Source of the DNA: Priapulus caudatus
Lineage: Eukaryota > Priapulida > Priapulimorpha > Priapulimorphida > Priapulidae
Direction: 5' to 3'
Length of the DNA stretch: 64,000 bases
Assembly (NCBI RefSeq): GCF_000485595.1
Contig: NW_014577090.1
Span: forward strand, 625,650 to 689,649
The stretch's first letter is position 1, and each line of letters begins with the position of its first letter. Below, one piece after another: positions 1 to 12,023 of the stretch. The notes beneath the pieces were generated by a model. It was not told the DNA's origin. It did no database searches and was given only the letters and a program-made list of their open reading frames with translations. Position numbers and translations under genes: made by a program.

Positions 1-263
1 AATTTAATTAAATTAAAGTGCCTAGTAGTCATATCATATCGCATCTAACTGCCGGTTGCCCCCTTCTTCGCGCCGTTTTCTCTATTGTTCCCACTTCCTG
101 GAACCGTCCTCGCAGCTAGCGCCATCTCCCGTGAAATAAACTGCACATCGATGCACGATTGAAAAAGCGAATCTGCTACATTGATAAAGGCTGGAACTCG
201 CTCCCCAATGATGCCGTCTATTTGAATTTTCTCCAAGGGGAAAAGCTTCCGTACACCCTGATA

Positions 264-335
264 TATACACACACGCGCGCCCGTGCAAGCACGCACTCAC
301 GCACGCACGCGTACGTGCACACACACACACGCATT

Positions 336-414
<79 letters not shown>

Positions 415-421
415 ACACACA
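264..421. repeat. (CA)n microsatellite
   Basis: Nearly pure CA dinucleotide array, with an impure CACG/CA-rich left shoulder and an unbroken run from about 336. The long Cys/Val or His/Thr reading frames that cross it on both strands are artefacts of the repeat. Confidence 0.97.
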
Positions 422-1423
422 ATAATCACAATTTAAATTGCGCTTCAAAAACTCAAGAAGCAATTTGAGATTCTCTGAGCACAGCTGCTTTAAAAAAGAG
501 ACTTCAATTTATTGCTCGTAACTCTCTCCTAGCCGTCCGATTAATATGACCATACAGGGGGCGCTGTCGTCGGCGAGCGGCGGTCGGAAGGCAGTGATTG
601 TATTACAGTATACACTTCTAACAGAACGTCTCACCGTTTTTCCTTTTCTTTATCTCGGCACTATAGCTGAACTTCGTCGTAAATTGCATATTGAGTAGAT
701 ATGAAAGATTTTGGGGCACCAGACACGTTCAGCTGGTCATGTCGCCTCCAGTACAGCCTCACGTCACGTGATTCATGCAGAAGTTATCCTAAACTGACGG
801 TGTTTAATTGCGCATGCGCATCTGTTTTGTTTGTGAGTAATAAATTGGCTGATTGTTTTTAGTACTCGCGTCATAATAAACAGCTTTGCAATAATTTCGT
901 ATCGGAAAAAAATCGGAAAGCGAGAAAACTTTTACGTATAGCGTTCATACATCTCCGTGATTGACAACTGTCTCTAGGAACGACTCATTCACTCTGTTTT
1001 CACGTTGCTTTGCATAACAACGGCGACGAATTCCCTATTTGTTTGGATTTTGTCCGACGCAAGTAAGAAGCGGATATCAACACGCGATGACGTCATTCGT
1101 TTGTCATAAGACAACTTGGGCCAGACGCGTTTATGACGTTATGAGCAATTATATTCACATCCATCAGAATTCGGGGGCAAATTTCCCTCCAGCTGCTTCC
1201 AGATAAATACGATTAAATTGCAATAACAGATCAAAATTAGCTTGCTGTGTGTTGTCATATGCACCCATCATGCCATTACTGGCTCCACACGCCCACGGCG
1301 CGTCTCTCTAACTATACAGTTATCCGACATCGAAATTAAAATGGATTTACACTTCATGCTGCGAAATCAAACATTTTAATCTCATCAAGAATTAATAACC
1401 GAAACTTTTCGAGTACGCTGAAC
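422..1423. other. Intergenic, no gene recognised
   Basis: AT-rich sequence with stops in all frames. I see no domain, RNA gene or repeat boundary that can be supported here. The first 263 bases of the window are likewise unassigned. Confidence 0.6.
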
Positions 1424-1984
1424 GTGATTTTTCACAATACTCCAGCGCCTGTCGGCTGCCTGGCATCTCAACAAGCTGGCTGTGCGAAATACATTGTAGA
1501 TGCTGATTACAAATTCATCTGGGCAGACTTGGGTGGTTTAGGTTCTTCATCAGACGCCCAAATCTACAATAACTGCGAGCTGAAGGAATATGTGGAAGGG
1601 GAGAACATCGGATTTCCACGACCAGATCCTCTACCCAATGACACCCAGGATGTACCCTACTACTTCATCGGAGACGATGCATTCGCCCTCAGAGAGACCA
1701 TGATGAAGCCCTACGGACTCCGTGGTCTGGATGATAACCACAGGATCTTCAATTATCGGCTTTCACGTGCCAGAAGGGTTGTGGAAAATGCCTTTGGCAT
1801 CCTAGCCAACCGATTCCAGGTTATGCTTGGCACCATGCAGCATCTTCCAGAAACTTTCAAACTCGTAACCAAAACCTGCATTTGCCTGCACAATCTCATG
1901 AGGATACGCTACCCTGGTCTACGTCTACTACGTGACCGATATTCGCAACTAGCACGCAGGTCCAACGCAACTTGTAAGTTTTGA
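1424..1984 (+). pseudogene. PIF/Harbinger transposase, C-terminal DDE part
   Basis: The open frame reads as the C-terminal half of a Harbinger/HARBI1-type transposase (DDE_Tnp_4 family). Recognisable blocks are VDADYKFIWADLGG (after about residue 25), the second catalytic Asp region (YFIGDDAFAL) and the catalytic Glu helix (RRVVENAFGILANRF), followed by KTCICLHNLMR. The N-terminal helix-turn-helix-like half and the first catalytic Asp (DGKH block, visible in the copy near 11.9 kb) are missing. Homology to that copy starts abruptly at about 1496, so this is a truncated remnant and the first ~24 residues of the frame are flank. The 3' end runs directly into the element's subterminal GCAAC repeats. 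No separate Myb-like second ORF is visible. Confidence 0.85.
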
Positions 1985-2340
1985 ACGCAACTCACACGCA
2001 ACTAGCACGCAGGTCCAACGCAACTTGTAAGTTTTGAACGCAACTCAAACGCAACTCGTAAGTTCTGCACGCAACTCGTAAGTTCTGGACGCAACTCGTA
2101 AGTTCTGCACACAACTCGTACGCAGGTGATCGCAGATAATTGGGGGAATCATAAGGTCAGTTCGCAACCCACACGCAACCCACACGCAACCCACACGCAA
2201 CCCACACGCAACCCACACGCAACTCACACGCAACCCATAGGTTGAATATAGGTTAGAAATCAACAAAATTGTTGATTTGGGTTGCGTTTGGTGCGTATAA
2301 AAATATTTTTTACACGAAACTCATAGGTTTCAGCATACGC
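1950..2340 (+). repeat. Harbinger 3' subterminal repeats
   Basis: Clusters of GCAACTCGTAAGTTCTG and of GCAACCCACAC units, mostly 10-20 bp, followed by the conserved block around AAATCAACAAAATTGTTGATTT and TATAAAAATATTTTT. The same block in reverse complement forms the end of the copies at 8988 and 16278. The true terminal sequence (AGGTGCTCTCACACC) is absent here: similarity breaks off at TTTCAGCATAC near 2338. Confidence 0.8.
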
Positions 2341-3207
2341 TATGGTTAGGCGCACGTATGAAAACTGATAGACTAGGTTCTGGTTCTAGTCTGTGGAAAG
2401 TTACACGCCACATACGCCGCGTAGTGTTAACTATAAATAGCAACGGGGATACTCTGGGTACGAGATTGAAAGATTCCCAACCACAAAAAGTGGTTGGGGT
2501 AAAATTTTCCAAAAAAGTACAGAGATGATTTAAGACATTTATTACGGTATTTTTAGAACGTTATGATGACTTTCACCGACTGGGAACCCAGTCTAGAAAT
2601 TTGATGGAACTACCCCGCATTCGTACACGACGCACTGTAGGCATACGTGCACGCACTCACACGTGCGCGTGCATTCACTCAGCTATACGTCATCACGCCA
2701 CGTGGTCTGTCATTGCGGCAAAAGTGTTCACTTTGTGCAAGAATCGAATTAAATGGTTAAATACGGTATATCTAGCAATCGCGAGAGAAATTAATAGCAT
2801 TATTTGAATATGCATAATCTGCGAATCACCTTTACGGTTTATATAGTTAGATATAAAGGACATGTGTGGGCGCGTGAGTGTGCGCGCGAACGTGTGTACG
2901 TCCGTGCGCCTGCGTTCGTGTTTTCAATATACTGTCTTTACCTTCCGAGTCGGCTGCCAGGGATCGTGACCGTACAGGCACGTACGCGCGCGCACTCACC
3001 ACACGCGGCAACATGCGCCGGCAAACTCGTACAAACGCATCATCAATAAACATGGCGAACGCTTCCGCTCACTCAATCACTGCCCTTAATTCCAACCACC
3101 AAAACCTCTTCTCGACGGAACCTCACCAAACCAATATCCCATTGGCACGTAAATGTCAGAGATGCGCATGTATATGTAAATTCAAATTGGCTTGGATATA
3201 GTTAGAT
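2341..3207. repeat. Duplicated flank, copy 1 (see 12830-13727)
   Basis: This stretch, with the transposase piece before it (from about 1496), recurs at about 12024-13727. Copy 2 has many one-base insertions and deletions. Because the shared segment extends beyond the transposon, it is a segmental or assembly duplication and not two independent insertions. No gene is recognised inside; CG/CA-rich runs give spurious frames. Confidence 0.8.
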
Positions 3208-3278
3208 TGTAGAGTGTTACTACGTAAGGTCAACTTGAAATGCTAGTGTAATTATAATATGCAATTGGGGTTTTATAT

Positions 3279-3311
<33 letters not shown>

Positions 3312-3733
3312 AACTCGCTCTTTCTCACGTCACCTTCTCTCGGAGTCTATACTCTCCTCTCATATATATCGATGGTTACCCATCCTCCCTTTTTCAGCCA
3401 TCATTCGTCAAACATTTTTTTCCCCAGCCATCATTTACCCACCTCACTACCTATAATAAACCACCCATAGGAAGTTTCACGTTTTTCTGGCAAGGGAAAT
3501 TCAGCTAACTAGTTCTCAGCAAATTTTAACAACGCGTAAATCAAGCTAATTTGGATTTAAAAAAGTAAAGTCGTAGCCGCTATAGAGTTTCAAATAGCCG
3601 CGTATATTCTATAACTCGATAGCGCTTACATAGCCATGCGCGCATAAATGATGCAACCACGTACACGTAGCGGTTAGACCGCTGCTCTCGTTCTCGTTCA
3701 TTTGTGTAATCATAATATTAGCGGATAACGACC
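3208..3733. other. Intergenic with short CA/TA microsatellite
   Basis: A (CA)n-(TA)n run lies at about 3278-3311. CAGCCATCATT-type motifs recur around 3395 and 3425. Otherwise unassigned. Confidence 0.6.
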
Positions 3734-3735
3734 AT

Positions 3736-4435
3736 GGGCCCGTTGTCAGAAACATCGTAAAGTTAATGCTAATGTTAATGCTAAGATAACACTTACGACT
3801 AATGTTAATGTTACGTGAGTAGCGTTGACAGAAACACATCGCAGCTATTAGAAAACTTACGATAACAGGAACTTCATCACAAGGCTGCTGATTGGATGAG
3901 ATTCGATCACAAAATTCAAATTCATACACATTTATTGTACATCACAGTAATTTATACATATTATGATGGCTAACCACATATAAATAATATTTGATGAAAA
4001 ATGACGTGGTCATGAATTTATTCTGCACAGCAAGACAAATTTTCACACTGTAACGCGAGACGCGAGAGTTGTGGCAATCATGGTAAACATTAAAAACAAG
4101 AGAACAAATGCCATACGCCATTTGTAAATGTATTGTTTTGTTTTATTAGCGGTAGATAATTAATGATCTTGACGTGTTTTTCAAGAAAAACACACATTTT
4201 ATTCATTATTATAAAATATAATATCACTAAAATTGTAATTCGTAGTGTAAATGTGTTATTTTCACGTTTATGTTTAAAGTTACGAGAGGGTCTGGGCTCT
4301 CGTAATGTTTCTCAAATAATATTTGCGAAGATTTTTCGTTCTCGTAACATTACGATGTTTCTGTCAACGGTTAACGAGTGGAAGTTAATGTTAAGACTAA
4401 TGTTAAGACAAATTTTGTTTCTGACAACGGGCCCC
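3736..4435. mobile_element. ISL2EU-like MITE (GGGCCCGTTGTCAGAAACA ends)
   Basis: The ends are inverted copies: GGGCCCGTTGTCAGAAACA at 3736 and TGTTTCTGACAACGGGCCC (with local differences) ending at 4435. Flanking AT dinucleotides at 3734-3735 and 4436-4437 fit a 2-bp target duplication. Subterminal TTAATGTTAA/TTAATGCTAA motifs repeat on both sides in inverted orientation. No transposase frame is visible, so it is non-autonomous, about 700 bp. The superfamily assignment rests on the 2-bp AT duplication and the GGGCCC ends, and is tentative. Confidence 0.7.
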
Positions 4436-4437
4436 AT

Positions 4438-4620
4438 GTCGTTATTCTGCCAGATATAGCGGAAGTATCGTTGCTGTATCCGTTAACGGAAGTATCGTCT
4501 TTCAGATAGCGGAAGCATCGTTATTTTACTTAGATAACGACGGTATCGTTATTTCTTAGATTGATATTCTATCGGGTAACGACCACATCGTTATTCTGGC
4601 CTATAATGATCGCATGGTTA
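4438..4620. repeat. Degenerate ~30-bp minisatellite
   Basis: Repeated units of the type AGATAGCGGAAGTATCGTTA and GATAACGACNNNATCGTTAT. The left flank of the MITE (GCGGATAACGACC before 3736) belongs to the same array, so the MITE inserted inside it. Confidence 0.65.
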
Positions 4621-5544
4621 ATCATATTTATCGCACGAACCCCATGTCTGGCGACGATGATGATAGTTTTACTTGGCGCCTTTACATCGTGCCATCCTTT
4701 TAGTGTTTACTGTTAATGTATAATTCAAACCGTGCCAATTCGCCACTGTTAATGCAGTAAAAGATGGAGAGTTAGCGAGTATAAGAAGGAGAGGATATAT
4801 ACATATATATATATATTATATCGATCACAGCGAGGTGCAGCATAATCCTAACTTAACTAGAGGCGCAAAGACTCGGTGGCTATATTGGCACTGTGTGCGC
4901 ATGCGCTAGCAGCAGCCATGTTGTTCTGCAGCTCTTTGATTGGCTTATTACTCACAATAAGCGCGAGGCGAATACTTTTCTCGAATCGATCGACTCAGTG
5001 TGTAATAAAGAGTCCGTATGAAATTGGGAGTTGATGAATTAGAAACGCGTCCAGGGTTTGTTAAACTTGCTGCCTCACAGCGCGCATACATGTTGACTCG
5101 CGTTTGTAATTATTCCGCCAGGAAGAACACAGCCAGCAGACGCAATGAAACGCTTTAGCTGCCTGGATGAGTTTTTACATAAAAGTGTTTTATATAATTA
5201 TTAGGCCTATATATTAATATATTAATATATATATATATATATAAATATATTAGTATAATTATATTATATATATGTTTGTGTTATCAGACAAACGGCTCGT
5301 ACACGGCTTGGTGCTCAGAATGAGGTTTTACGGCACAGACGCCCTCTTCTTGCTGTTAATGGAAATCACGGCCGTAGAGATCCTATTATACACGTGTATA
5401 ATAGGATCTCTACGGTCACGGCGCTACGTTTCAGTCGCAGATGGCGCGCATGCGTATAGTAGCCCTTCTCGTCAGTGCTTACAGAAAAGAATATTAGGCC
5501 TACATCACTGAATCTCAACAAAATCTTCTTTATTTGCCGTTATA
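4621..5544. other. Intergenic with TA-rich runs and a perfect palindrome
   Basis: TA-rich runs at about 4797-4820 and 5205-5272. A perfect 44-bp inverted repeat at 5372-5415 is centred on CACGTG with arms CCGTAGAGATCCTATTATA. No gene is supported. Confidence 0.7.
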
Positions 5545-5766
5545 ATGCCCCGTTATTGTTCCGTTCCACTTTGTAAATCAAGAATAGGAGAATTTCACTT
5601 TCCAGCTGAAAAAGATATGAGGAAAAGGTGGGTTCTAACTATAAAACGAGTTGAAAACAACAGTAAATCGGCGAATAGGCGATATTGTTGGAGCCGTCTG
5701 ATAGATCAATTGTATGCCATCAACATTTCGGGGCTAGTGATTACAAGTAAACGCTTACAGGTATGA
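5545..5766 (+). pseudogene. Truncated THAP-type zinc-finger fragment
   Basis: The frame starts MPRYCSVPLCKSR, followed by FHFPAEKDMRKRW and VLTIKR. This matches the opening of a THAP domain: M-P-x-x-C near the N terminus, a second Cys five residues on, then FHFP and the conserved Trp of the W..I.R block. The second half of the C2CH finger (the Cys-x2-His block near residue 55 and the AVPTIF-like end) is not found. The later residues have no THAP character. It may be a decayed fragment of a THAP gene or P-like transposon, or a first exon whose splice donor I cannot identify. No neighbouring exon is recognised. Confidence 0.5.
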
Positions 5767-6807
5767 TAGTAAAAATGTTGTTTTATTCCTCATTACCTGT
5801 AGACCATATAAATAACAAGTGCAAATTATAATTACAACCATCAAATTGAAGACCATAAAATGAAGAGATTCGAAGCGAGATTTATACATGCATTTTCGCG
5901 TATTTGCCGAGGGATTTCTTGCTGCGATGTTTGAAACGGTTTTGGACGGCCTTCTCTGTGTGGATCTAGGTGGTTCGCAAAACAACCCGAACACTGACCA
6001 TGGGTTTGCGGTGAAAAACACGCTGTTAGTTTAGTTGCGCCGATCTCATGCGTATCGCGAGAAAATTGATCGCGTGAAACCAACAATGGAATAAATTCAT
6101 TAGATAAATAGGAATTTCACGTACCCTGGCAACGTGAGTGGCACGAATCAGTAGGCGGTATTATCACATCGCTGACAAACTCGCTTTCACACGTCAGTTG
6201 CATGCCGCTAACTTTAATTTACACATTTTTGGGCAAGTACAAAGTGAGACGAGATGGGATATATTAAATCGTCCACCTATCCCGCCGAACGCATCGCGCA
6301 AAATAAAACTCGTGGCAAGTTTTAATATTAAATTTGATATGGCATTAAACAGGCGCGCGCCAAATTGTTGCAGTGTGTACACGCTATCCAGCTCCAAATA
6401 CGCGCGGACCCTCACCAATTTGGTCCCAAAAATGAAGGAGGGCCAGGCCCGGGATAAGTTATCCCGCACCAAGCTGTGTCTGTACGCAACACGCGGGCCA
6501 GATCCGGTGCTAAATCGCAATACGCATGCGCACAGCGTTACAATAATAATATAAAAATTTCACATAATTGTACAATTGCTGTCTGCGGGGTGACGCGGCG
6601 AGCTGAACTGAGAACTGATGACTCATTTAATGTAGGATCAAATTTGCAGTCTGTACGCCAGGCGCGCGCCAGTTTGATACCATATCAAATTTTGCAGTCT
6701 GTACGGAGTATTAAAGACCGTTAATTAATAGCAAACGTCTTAAAATGCGCAAACGCCATTTGTGAGAGAATTCGTACACTAATAGATGCGATATTTGCGT
6801 AAACACA
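5767..6807. other. Intergenic, inverted GGCGCGCGCC segments
   Basis: Two related segments carry the palindrome GGCGCGCGCC next to CAAATT/AGTTTGAT sequence (about 6325-6375 and 6630-6700). They may be the arms of a small decayed element, but no target duplication could be found. A 138-codon frame at 6138-6554 overlaps an antisense frame of similar size and has no recognisable domain. Confidence 0.45.
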
Positions 6808-6809
6808 TA

Positions 6810-6864
<55 letters not shown>

Positions 6865-6883
6865 GTATATATATAGATAGAGC

Positions 6884-6959
<76 letters not shown>
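6808..6959. repeat. (TA)n then (GA)n microsatellites
   Basis: TA array at about 6812-6875 followed by a pure GA array at about 6890-6958. Confidence 0.95.
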
Positions 6960-6960
<1 letters not shown>

Positions 6961-7173
6961 GGGCGATAAATGTCGACACGTTAATAGACGCATAAATCAT
7001 TTTTGATTCATGTTCGCTCTTTCTCCTCCATTACCAATGATGCGCCAGCCGCATCCATAATTATAAGCACATTCGCTAATGCTCATTGCATCCACGTAAC
7101 TAGTAAAATTAATAGACTTATATGAGCTCGGCAATCTATGAACATACGTCAGTATAACGTGCGCGTGGCGCAG

Positions 7174-7302
7174 CTAGATTTACTGTTGCTGCTGCAACTG
7201 CTGATACTGCTACCAGTGCTGCTGCTGCTGCTACTACTGCTGCTGCTACTACTACTGCTGCTACTGCTACTGCTACTGCTACTGCTACTACTACTACTAC
7301 TG

Positions 7303-7338
<36 letters not shown>

Positions 7339-7423
7339 TACTACTACTACTACTACCAATGCTGCTGCTACTACTACTACTACTGCTGCAGCTGCTACTA
7401 TACTACTACTACTACTACTCCTC

Positions 7424-7485
<62 letters not shown>

Positions 7486-7515
7486 GTTGTTGTTGTTGCT
7501 GCTGCTGTTGCTGCT

Positions 7516-7549
<34 letters not shown>

Positions 7550-7640
7550 CCGCCGATGCTACTGCTACTACTATTGCTGCTGCTGTTGCTGCTGCTGTTG
7601 TTGTTACTGCTGCTGCTCTTACTAGTACAGCTAGACCTAC
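7174..7640. repeat. CTG/CTA trinucleotide array
   Basis: About 450 bp of uninterrupted trinucleotide periodicity, mixing CTG, CTA, CTC and GTT units: mostly CTG at both ends and CTA in the middle (7276-7480). All three forward frames are open through it, giving poly-Leu, poly-Tyr/Cys or poly-Thr/Ala. No initiating context or flanking domain supports translation. Confidence 0.93.
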
Positions 7641-7739
7641 TGCCGCTACAGCTGCTGCTCGTAGAGCTATTGCAAACGTATATACGTGTGGTAAGACAGA
7701 CGCAGCAATTGGAGTAAATTAGGGATTAGTCGCGCGTTG

Positions 7740-8914
7740 CTGTTTTCTTAATTTGATGGGACATTTAGGCTGTAACCGGTAGGCACGCAGGCAATAACGG
7801 CGACTTGACGGGTTCTGGGGGATCGCCCGAAGATCTGCTAGTTCAGTGTTGACAATTCACGTCCTCCCAGTCTATTCTCGCAGAAATATATTAATCCCCT
7901 TAATCATGGTCCATCCCACAACTATGCACCCCACCGGCCATCATTGTTCACACGACCAGTCATCTTTGTCCACACGACCAGGCATCATTATTCACATAGC
8001 GGCTCATCAATGTCTATCTCACCGGTCATCATTGTCAATCCCATACGGATAATACACTCACTCCCGTAGGTAATCATCTTCCCCCGCGTAGGAATAATAT
8101 GTTCACACCCAGTTTTGGATTGCTAATGATTATCCTACCCCGTCATCGTACGAGTAGAGACGTCGCTAGATAGCACAGAATTTGATAGACGAGGGGGAAG
8201 TGGGGACGTAGTACAGTGGAGAAGACCTTGGGGTTTCACACTCTTTACGTAAAGCCCAAGGGAAGCTGTCGTGTCTAAATTGCTCAAGGGAGGAGCGGTT
8301 GCAAGGTTTAGCGTAATCCGCGCGCAAATTTGAAGCACTGTTTTTGTTAGTTTCTATTCATGAATGTTTTTTTATCATAGTATGACACGTTTTTAGTCGC
8401 TCGGGACTCACTCGGCTTAATTTGGCTCTTCTCGGTTTTACCAACTAAAACAATGTATTCAGATGACCAGTCAAATAATCTTTTGGCATTATGGAGGGTC
8501 TACGATCGCCTTCATTGCCTATGGCTTGTCTACACTTCAGTAGTAATGTTGGAGGCTGATACAGCGCATGAAAATCGACTTTACTATTCGGTGCTGTTGC
8601 TGACAGCAGCAGTTACTTAAAAACTCGCTCGTGACAGAAGACAAAATAGACACGTCGTTGAATAATGTGGCGAAAACGACATTTTCGCGTCTCGGGTTAA
8701 CCATGACCGTATTCTAACCAAACTACACGTCTCTCTCTGGCGCCCTCAAAGTAATCAGAAGGCAGCAGCATCGGCGTGGAAGCTTTACCGGACCAGATCT
8801 AATTTCCTATCGGTAATACAAGTCCCGCCAGCTTCGTGTTTGAACAGTTATCAGCTGCGGTGCTAATTGAAGGCGTCGGACAGCGTGTAGCCATGGCTGC
8901 GCTCTACTGACGCG

Positions 8915-8987
<73 letters not shown>
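7740..8987. other. Intergenic with motif array and (CA)n
   Basis: From about 7905 to 8060 a loose ~30-bp motif (CATCATTGTTCACACGACCA type) recurs about five times. A pure (CA)n tract at about 8917-8988 directly abuts the Harbinger terminus. Nothing else is recognised. Confidence 0.6.
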
Positions 8988-8993
<6 letters not shown>

Positions 8994-10640
8994 TCTCACA
9001 CCATATATGGCCCCCGTCAGCACTATAGTGTATTTGCTGAAACCTATTGAGTTGCGTGCTAAAAATATTTTTATACGCACCAAAACGGCCCAAACCCAAA
9101 ATCAACAATTTTGTCAATTTCAGTATTTTCAACTATGCGGTTGCGTGTGAGTTGCGTGTGAGTTTTGGCGTGTGGATTGCGTGTGCGGTTGCGTATGGCT
9201 GTTGCGCGTGGCGTTGCGAACTTGAACTTATGGATCCCCCAATATCGGCGTCACCTGCGTACGCAGTTGCGTGCGCAGTGCGTGTCGAGTTGCGTGCAGA
9301 ACTTACGCAGATTGCGTTTGAGTTGCGTTCAAAACTTACAAGTTGCGTTGGACCTGCGTGCTAGTTGCCGGCTAATTGCGAATATCGTTCACGTTTGGTA
9401 AAAAACCTGTAATGATAAAAACCTCGTAAAATAAACCCGTAATAACGCGTAAAAAAACTGCATTGTCGAGTGGTGGTGCAGCGTCATCACCTCCTCAGGC
9501 TACTCATCCAATGATGGCCCCTTGCAGACCTCACGGACCACGACTGAGATGGTATTGTCTGGTACCCTCCATCCGCTACTGCCATGTCGGCAGCACTTGG
9601 TACCCGAGGCCAGGGTGCGCAAAGTGACTTGCCGCTTCAGCGCCAGGGGCAAGGCCCCAACCTGTACTTTGGTGTTTGTGCTTCGATGACGAAAGACCAA
9701 CTCTCCGTAGCAGCTCATCGTACATCTCGGGGGGGCATCCTCATTGAAGTTCTTGAATGCACCTTGTCCTCGTTCCGGGAGCTCCACCAGGAAGCTGGTC
9801 GTAGAGACAAAAGTGAAGGACGCCTGCTAATCTATGGTCTAACCTACCTCTTCTTCTTCTTCTTCTCTCTTCTTCTTCTTCTTCTTCCTTCTTTTTCTTC
9901 GTCTTCTTCTTCCCCTGTCTGTTTATTCTATTCTGTATGTGTTGAGGCTGCTAAAATTGACCAGGCATAAAACTGATATCCAATACAGCAGAGAGCGTAG
10001 CTCCAATGTTGTCACCTCGGAGGGTCCACTAACAACTGACGCCGATCTAGAAATCCAATTATTTATACCATTTCTCAACACGCATGTAGTTTCGCAACTA
10101 ACCACGCACTCACACGCAACTAATAGGTTGTCGGATTACGCTGGGAATACGCCAGAATAGGTTGGCGGTAGCTACACACGAACATGATCGCCCCCAACAG
10201 GACGCAAACACGATTCGCAAACATGATCGCAACAGTACGCAACACATTCGCAACATGTACGCTCCAAACCTGCCAGATACCTCAAATTTGCGACCTGCGA
10301 TCACCTGCGTTCATAACTTATGAGTTGCTTAACCTATTGCCGATCGTGCTTGCGATTCGTGTTGCGATCGTATTCGATCGTGTTCCGTTGCGTAGCGTAC
10401 CTGTTGCGTCCCTGTTGCGTATAAATTGTATCGCAGGCATTCGCAGAGAATTATTGAACAGGCGTTCAAAATTTCTAAACTTACTCTTGCGTGTGTCTGC
10501 CCGATCACCTGCGTGCTTTGTTGCGTACTTCAACCCTATAAAACCTTATTAGTTGCGTGTTGATTGGCGTTCGGACTGTATTGCTCACTATTTTTTATTC
10601 GCCAAACCATTTACGAACTGGTGATCGCTATAGTTGCACG
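8988..10640 (-). mobile_element. PIF/Harbinger copy, deleted and indel-rich
   Basis: Begins with the terminal sequence AGGTGCTCTCACACC and parallels 16278-17682 along its length, but with many extra single bases (for example in the TATACGCACCAAACGCAACCC block and throughout the GCAAC/GTTGC repeats). The minus-strand frame near 9500-9790 has the transposase start (GAFKNFNEDAPP, VPDNTISVVVREVC) broken by frameshifts. A (CTT)n run at 9848-9905 sits in the element's 5' leader. The DDE half is absent. From about 10640 the sequence turns back on itself. Confidence 0.8.
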
Positions 10641-12023
10641 TCACACATAACGATCACCAGTTGCGTATCGGTGCGAATAAGTTGGCATAAGTTCGGAACG
10701 CAAACTCAACGGCAACTAAATAGGTTATAGGGTTGAAGTACGCACAAAGCAACGCAGGTGATCGCAGACACACGCAGATGTAAGTTTAGAAATTTTGAAC
10801 TGTTCAATAATTCTTCTGCCGATCGGCCTGCGATCATTTATACGCAACAGGGACGCAACAGGTACGCTACGCACGGAAACACGATCGCAATTACGATTCG
10901 CCAACAACGATCGCAACACGATCGCAATAGGTACGCAAACTCTATAAGTTATGAACGCAGGTGAATCGCCAGGTCAAATTGAGGTATCTGCCAGGTTTTT
11001 GGTAGCGTACATGTTTTGCGAATGTGTTGCGTACCATTGTTGCGATCATGTTTGCGATCTGTTGCGTGCCTGTTGCCGATCCTGGTTGCGTGTGTAGCGT
11101 ACCCCCACCCATTGTGCGTATTCCCAGCGTATCCCCAAACCTATGCCCGGCGTATCCAAACCTATTAGTTGCTCCCCAAGCAGAATGCGCGTGTGAGTTG
11201 CCGTGTTACGCTGCGTACTAATTGCGTGTTGAGAAAAATGGCTATAAATAGTTGGCGCCGTTTTCTAGATCGTGTAGTTGTTCGTGAGCCTCCGAGGTGA
11301 CAACACATGGGAGCTACTTAAATTGCTTGTTATGCGCACATTCAGTTTAATCTGGTCAATTTAGCACTCCAACACATACAGATAGAATAAACAGAAGAGG
11401 GAGAAGAAGAAAGATAGAAGCAAGAAGAGAAGAAGAAGAAGAAAGAAGGAAGAAGAAGCGAGTGTGGTAGACCATTGTATTTTAGCACGGCGTCGTTTCA
11501 CTTTGGTCTCTTACGACCAGCTTCTGGTGGAGCTCCGAACGATGGACCAAGGGGTGCATTCAAGAACTTCATTGAGGATCCCCCGAGTTGCTTACGATGA
11601 GCCTGCCTACGGAGAGTTGCGTCCTCGCAATCACGAAGCAAAACACCAAGTACAGGTTGCCCTTCCCCTGGCCTGAAGCTGGCAGTCACTTTGCGGCACC
11701 TGGCTTGGGTACCACAGTGCTCCGACAGCACGTACGGATGGAGGGTCACCAGACAATTACCATCCTCAGGTCGTGGGTTCCGTGAGGTCTGCCAAGCCAG
11801 TCATTGATGAGTACCTGCCGAGGAGGTGATGACCTGCCCCACCACTCCTGAGGGATTGGCGTGCCATATTCAGACAACTTCATGAAGAGGTGGAACCTTC
11901 CCCATTACATGTGGGGCCCTTAAGATAGGAAGCACGTGGCCATGCAGGTGTCCCCCCAACAGTGGATCCATGTATTACAACTATCAAGTGAGTTCTACTT
12001 ATTGTGGTGCTCCTGGCCCTCGC
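10641..12023 (+). mobile_element. Inverted Harbinger 5' half, indel-rich
   Basis: This is the reverse complement of the preceding copy, pivoting around 10620-10660, where GAACTGGTGATCG faces CGATCACCAGTT. It carries the 5' subterminal ACGCAACA/GATCGCAA repeats, a TATAAATAGTTGG box near 11243, an interrupted GAA tract (about 11398-11458), and then the transposase start. Numerous single-base insertions relative to 16278-17682 suggest uncorrected long-read sequence. Confidence 0.75.

Noticed and set aside
82-468. Overlapping Cys/Val-rich and His/Thr-rich frames on both strands
   Set aside because: Produced entirely by the (CA)n array. The same applies to frames over the TG, GA, GTGA and CTGT arrays elsewhere in the window.
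6138-6554. 138-codon open frame as a gene
   Set aside because: An antisense frame of similar length overlaps it, no domain is recognised, and it covers inverted-repeat sequence.
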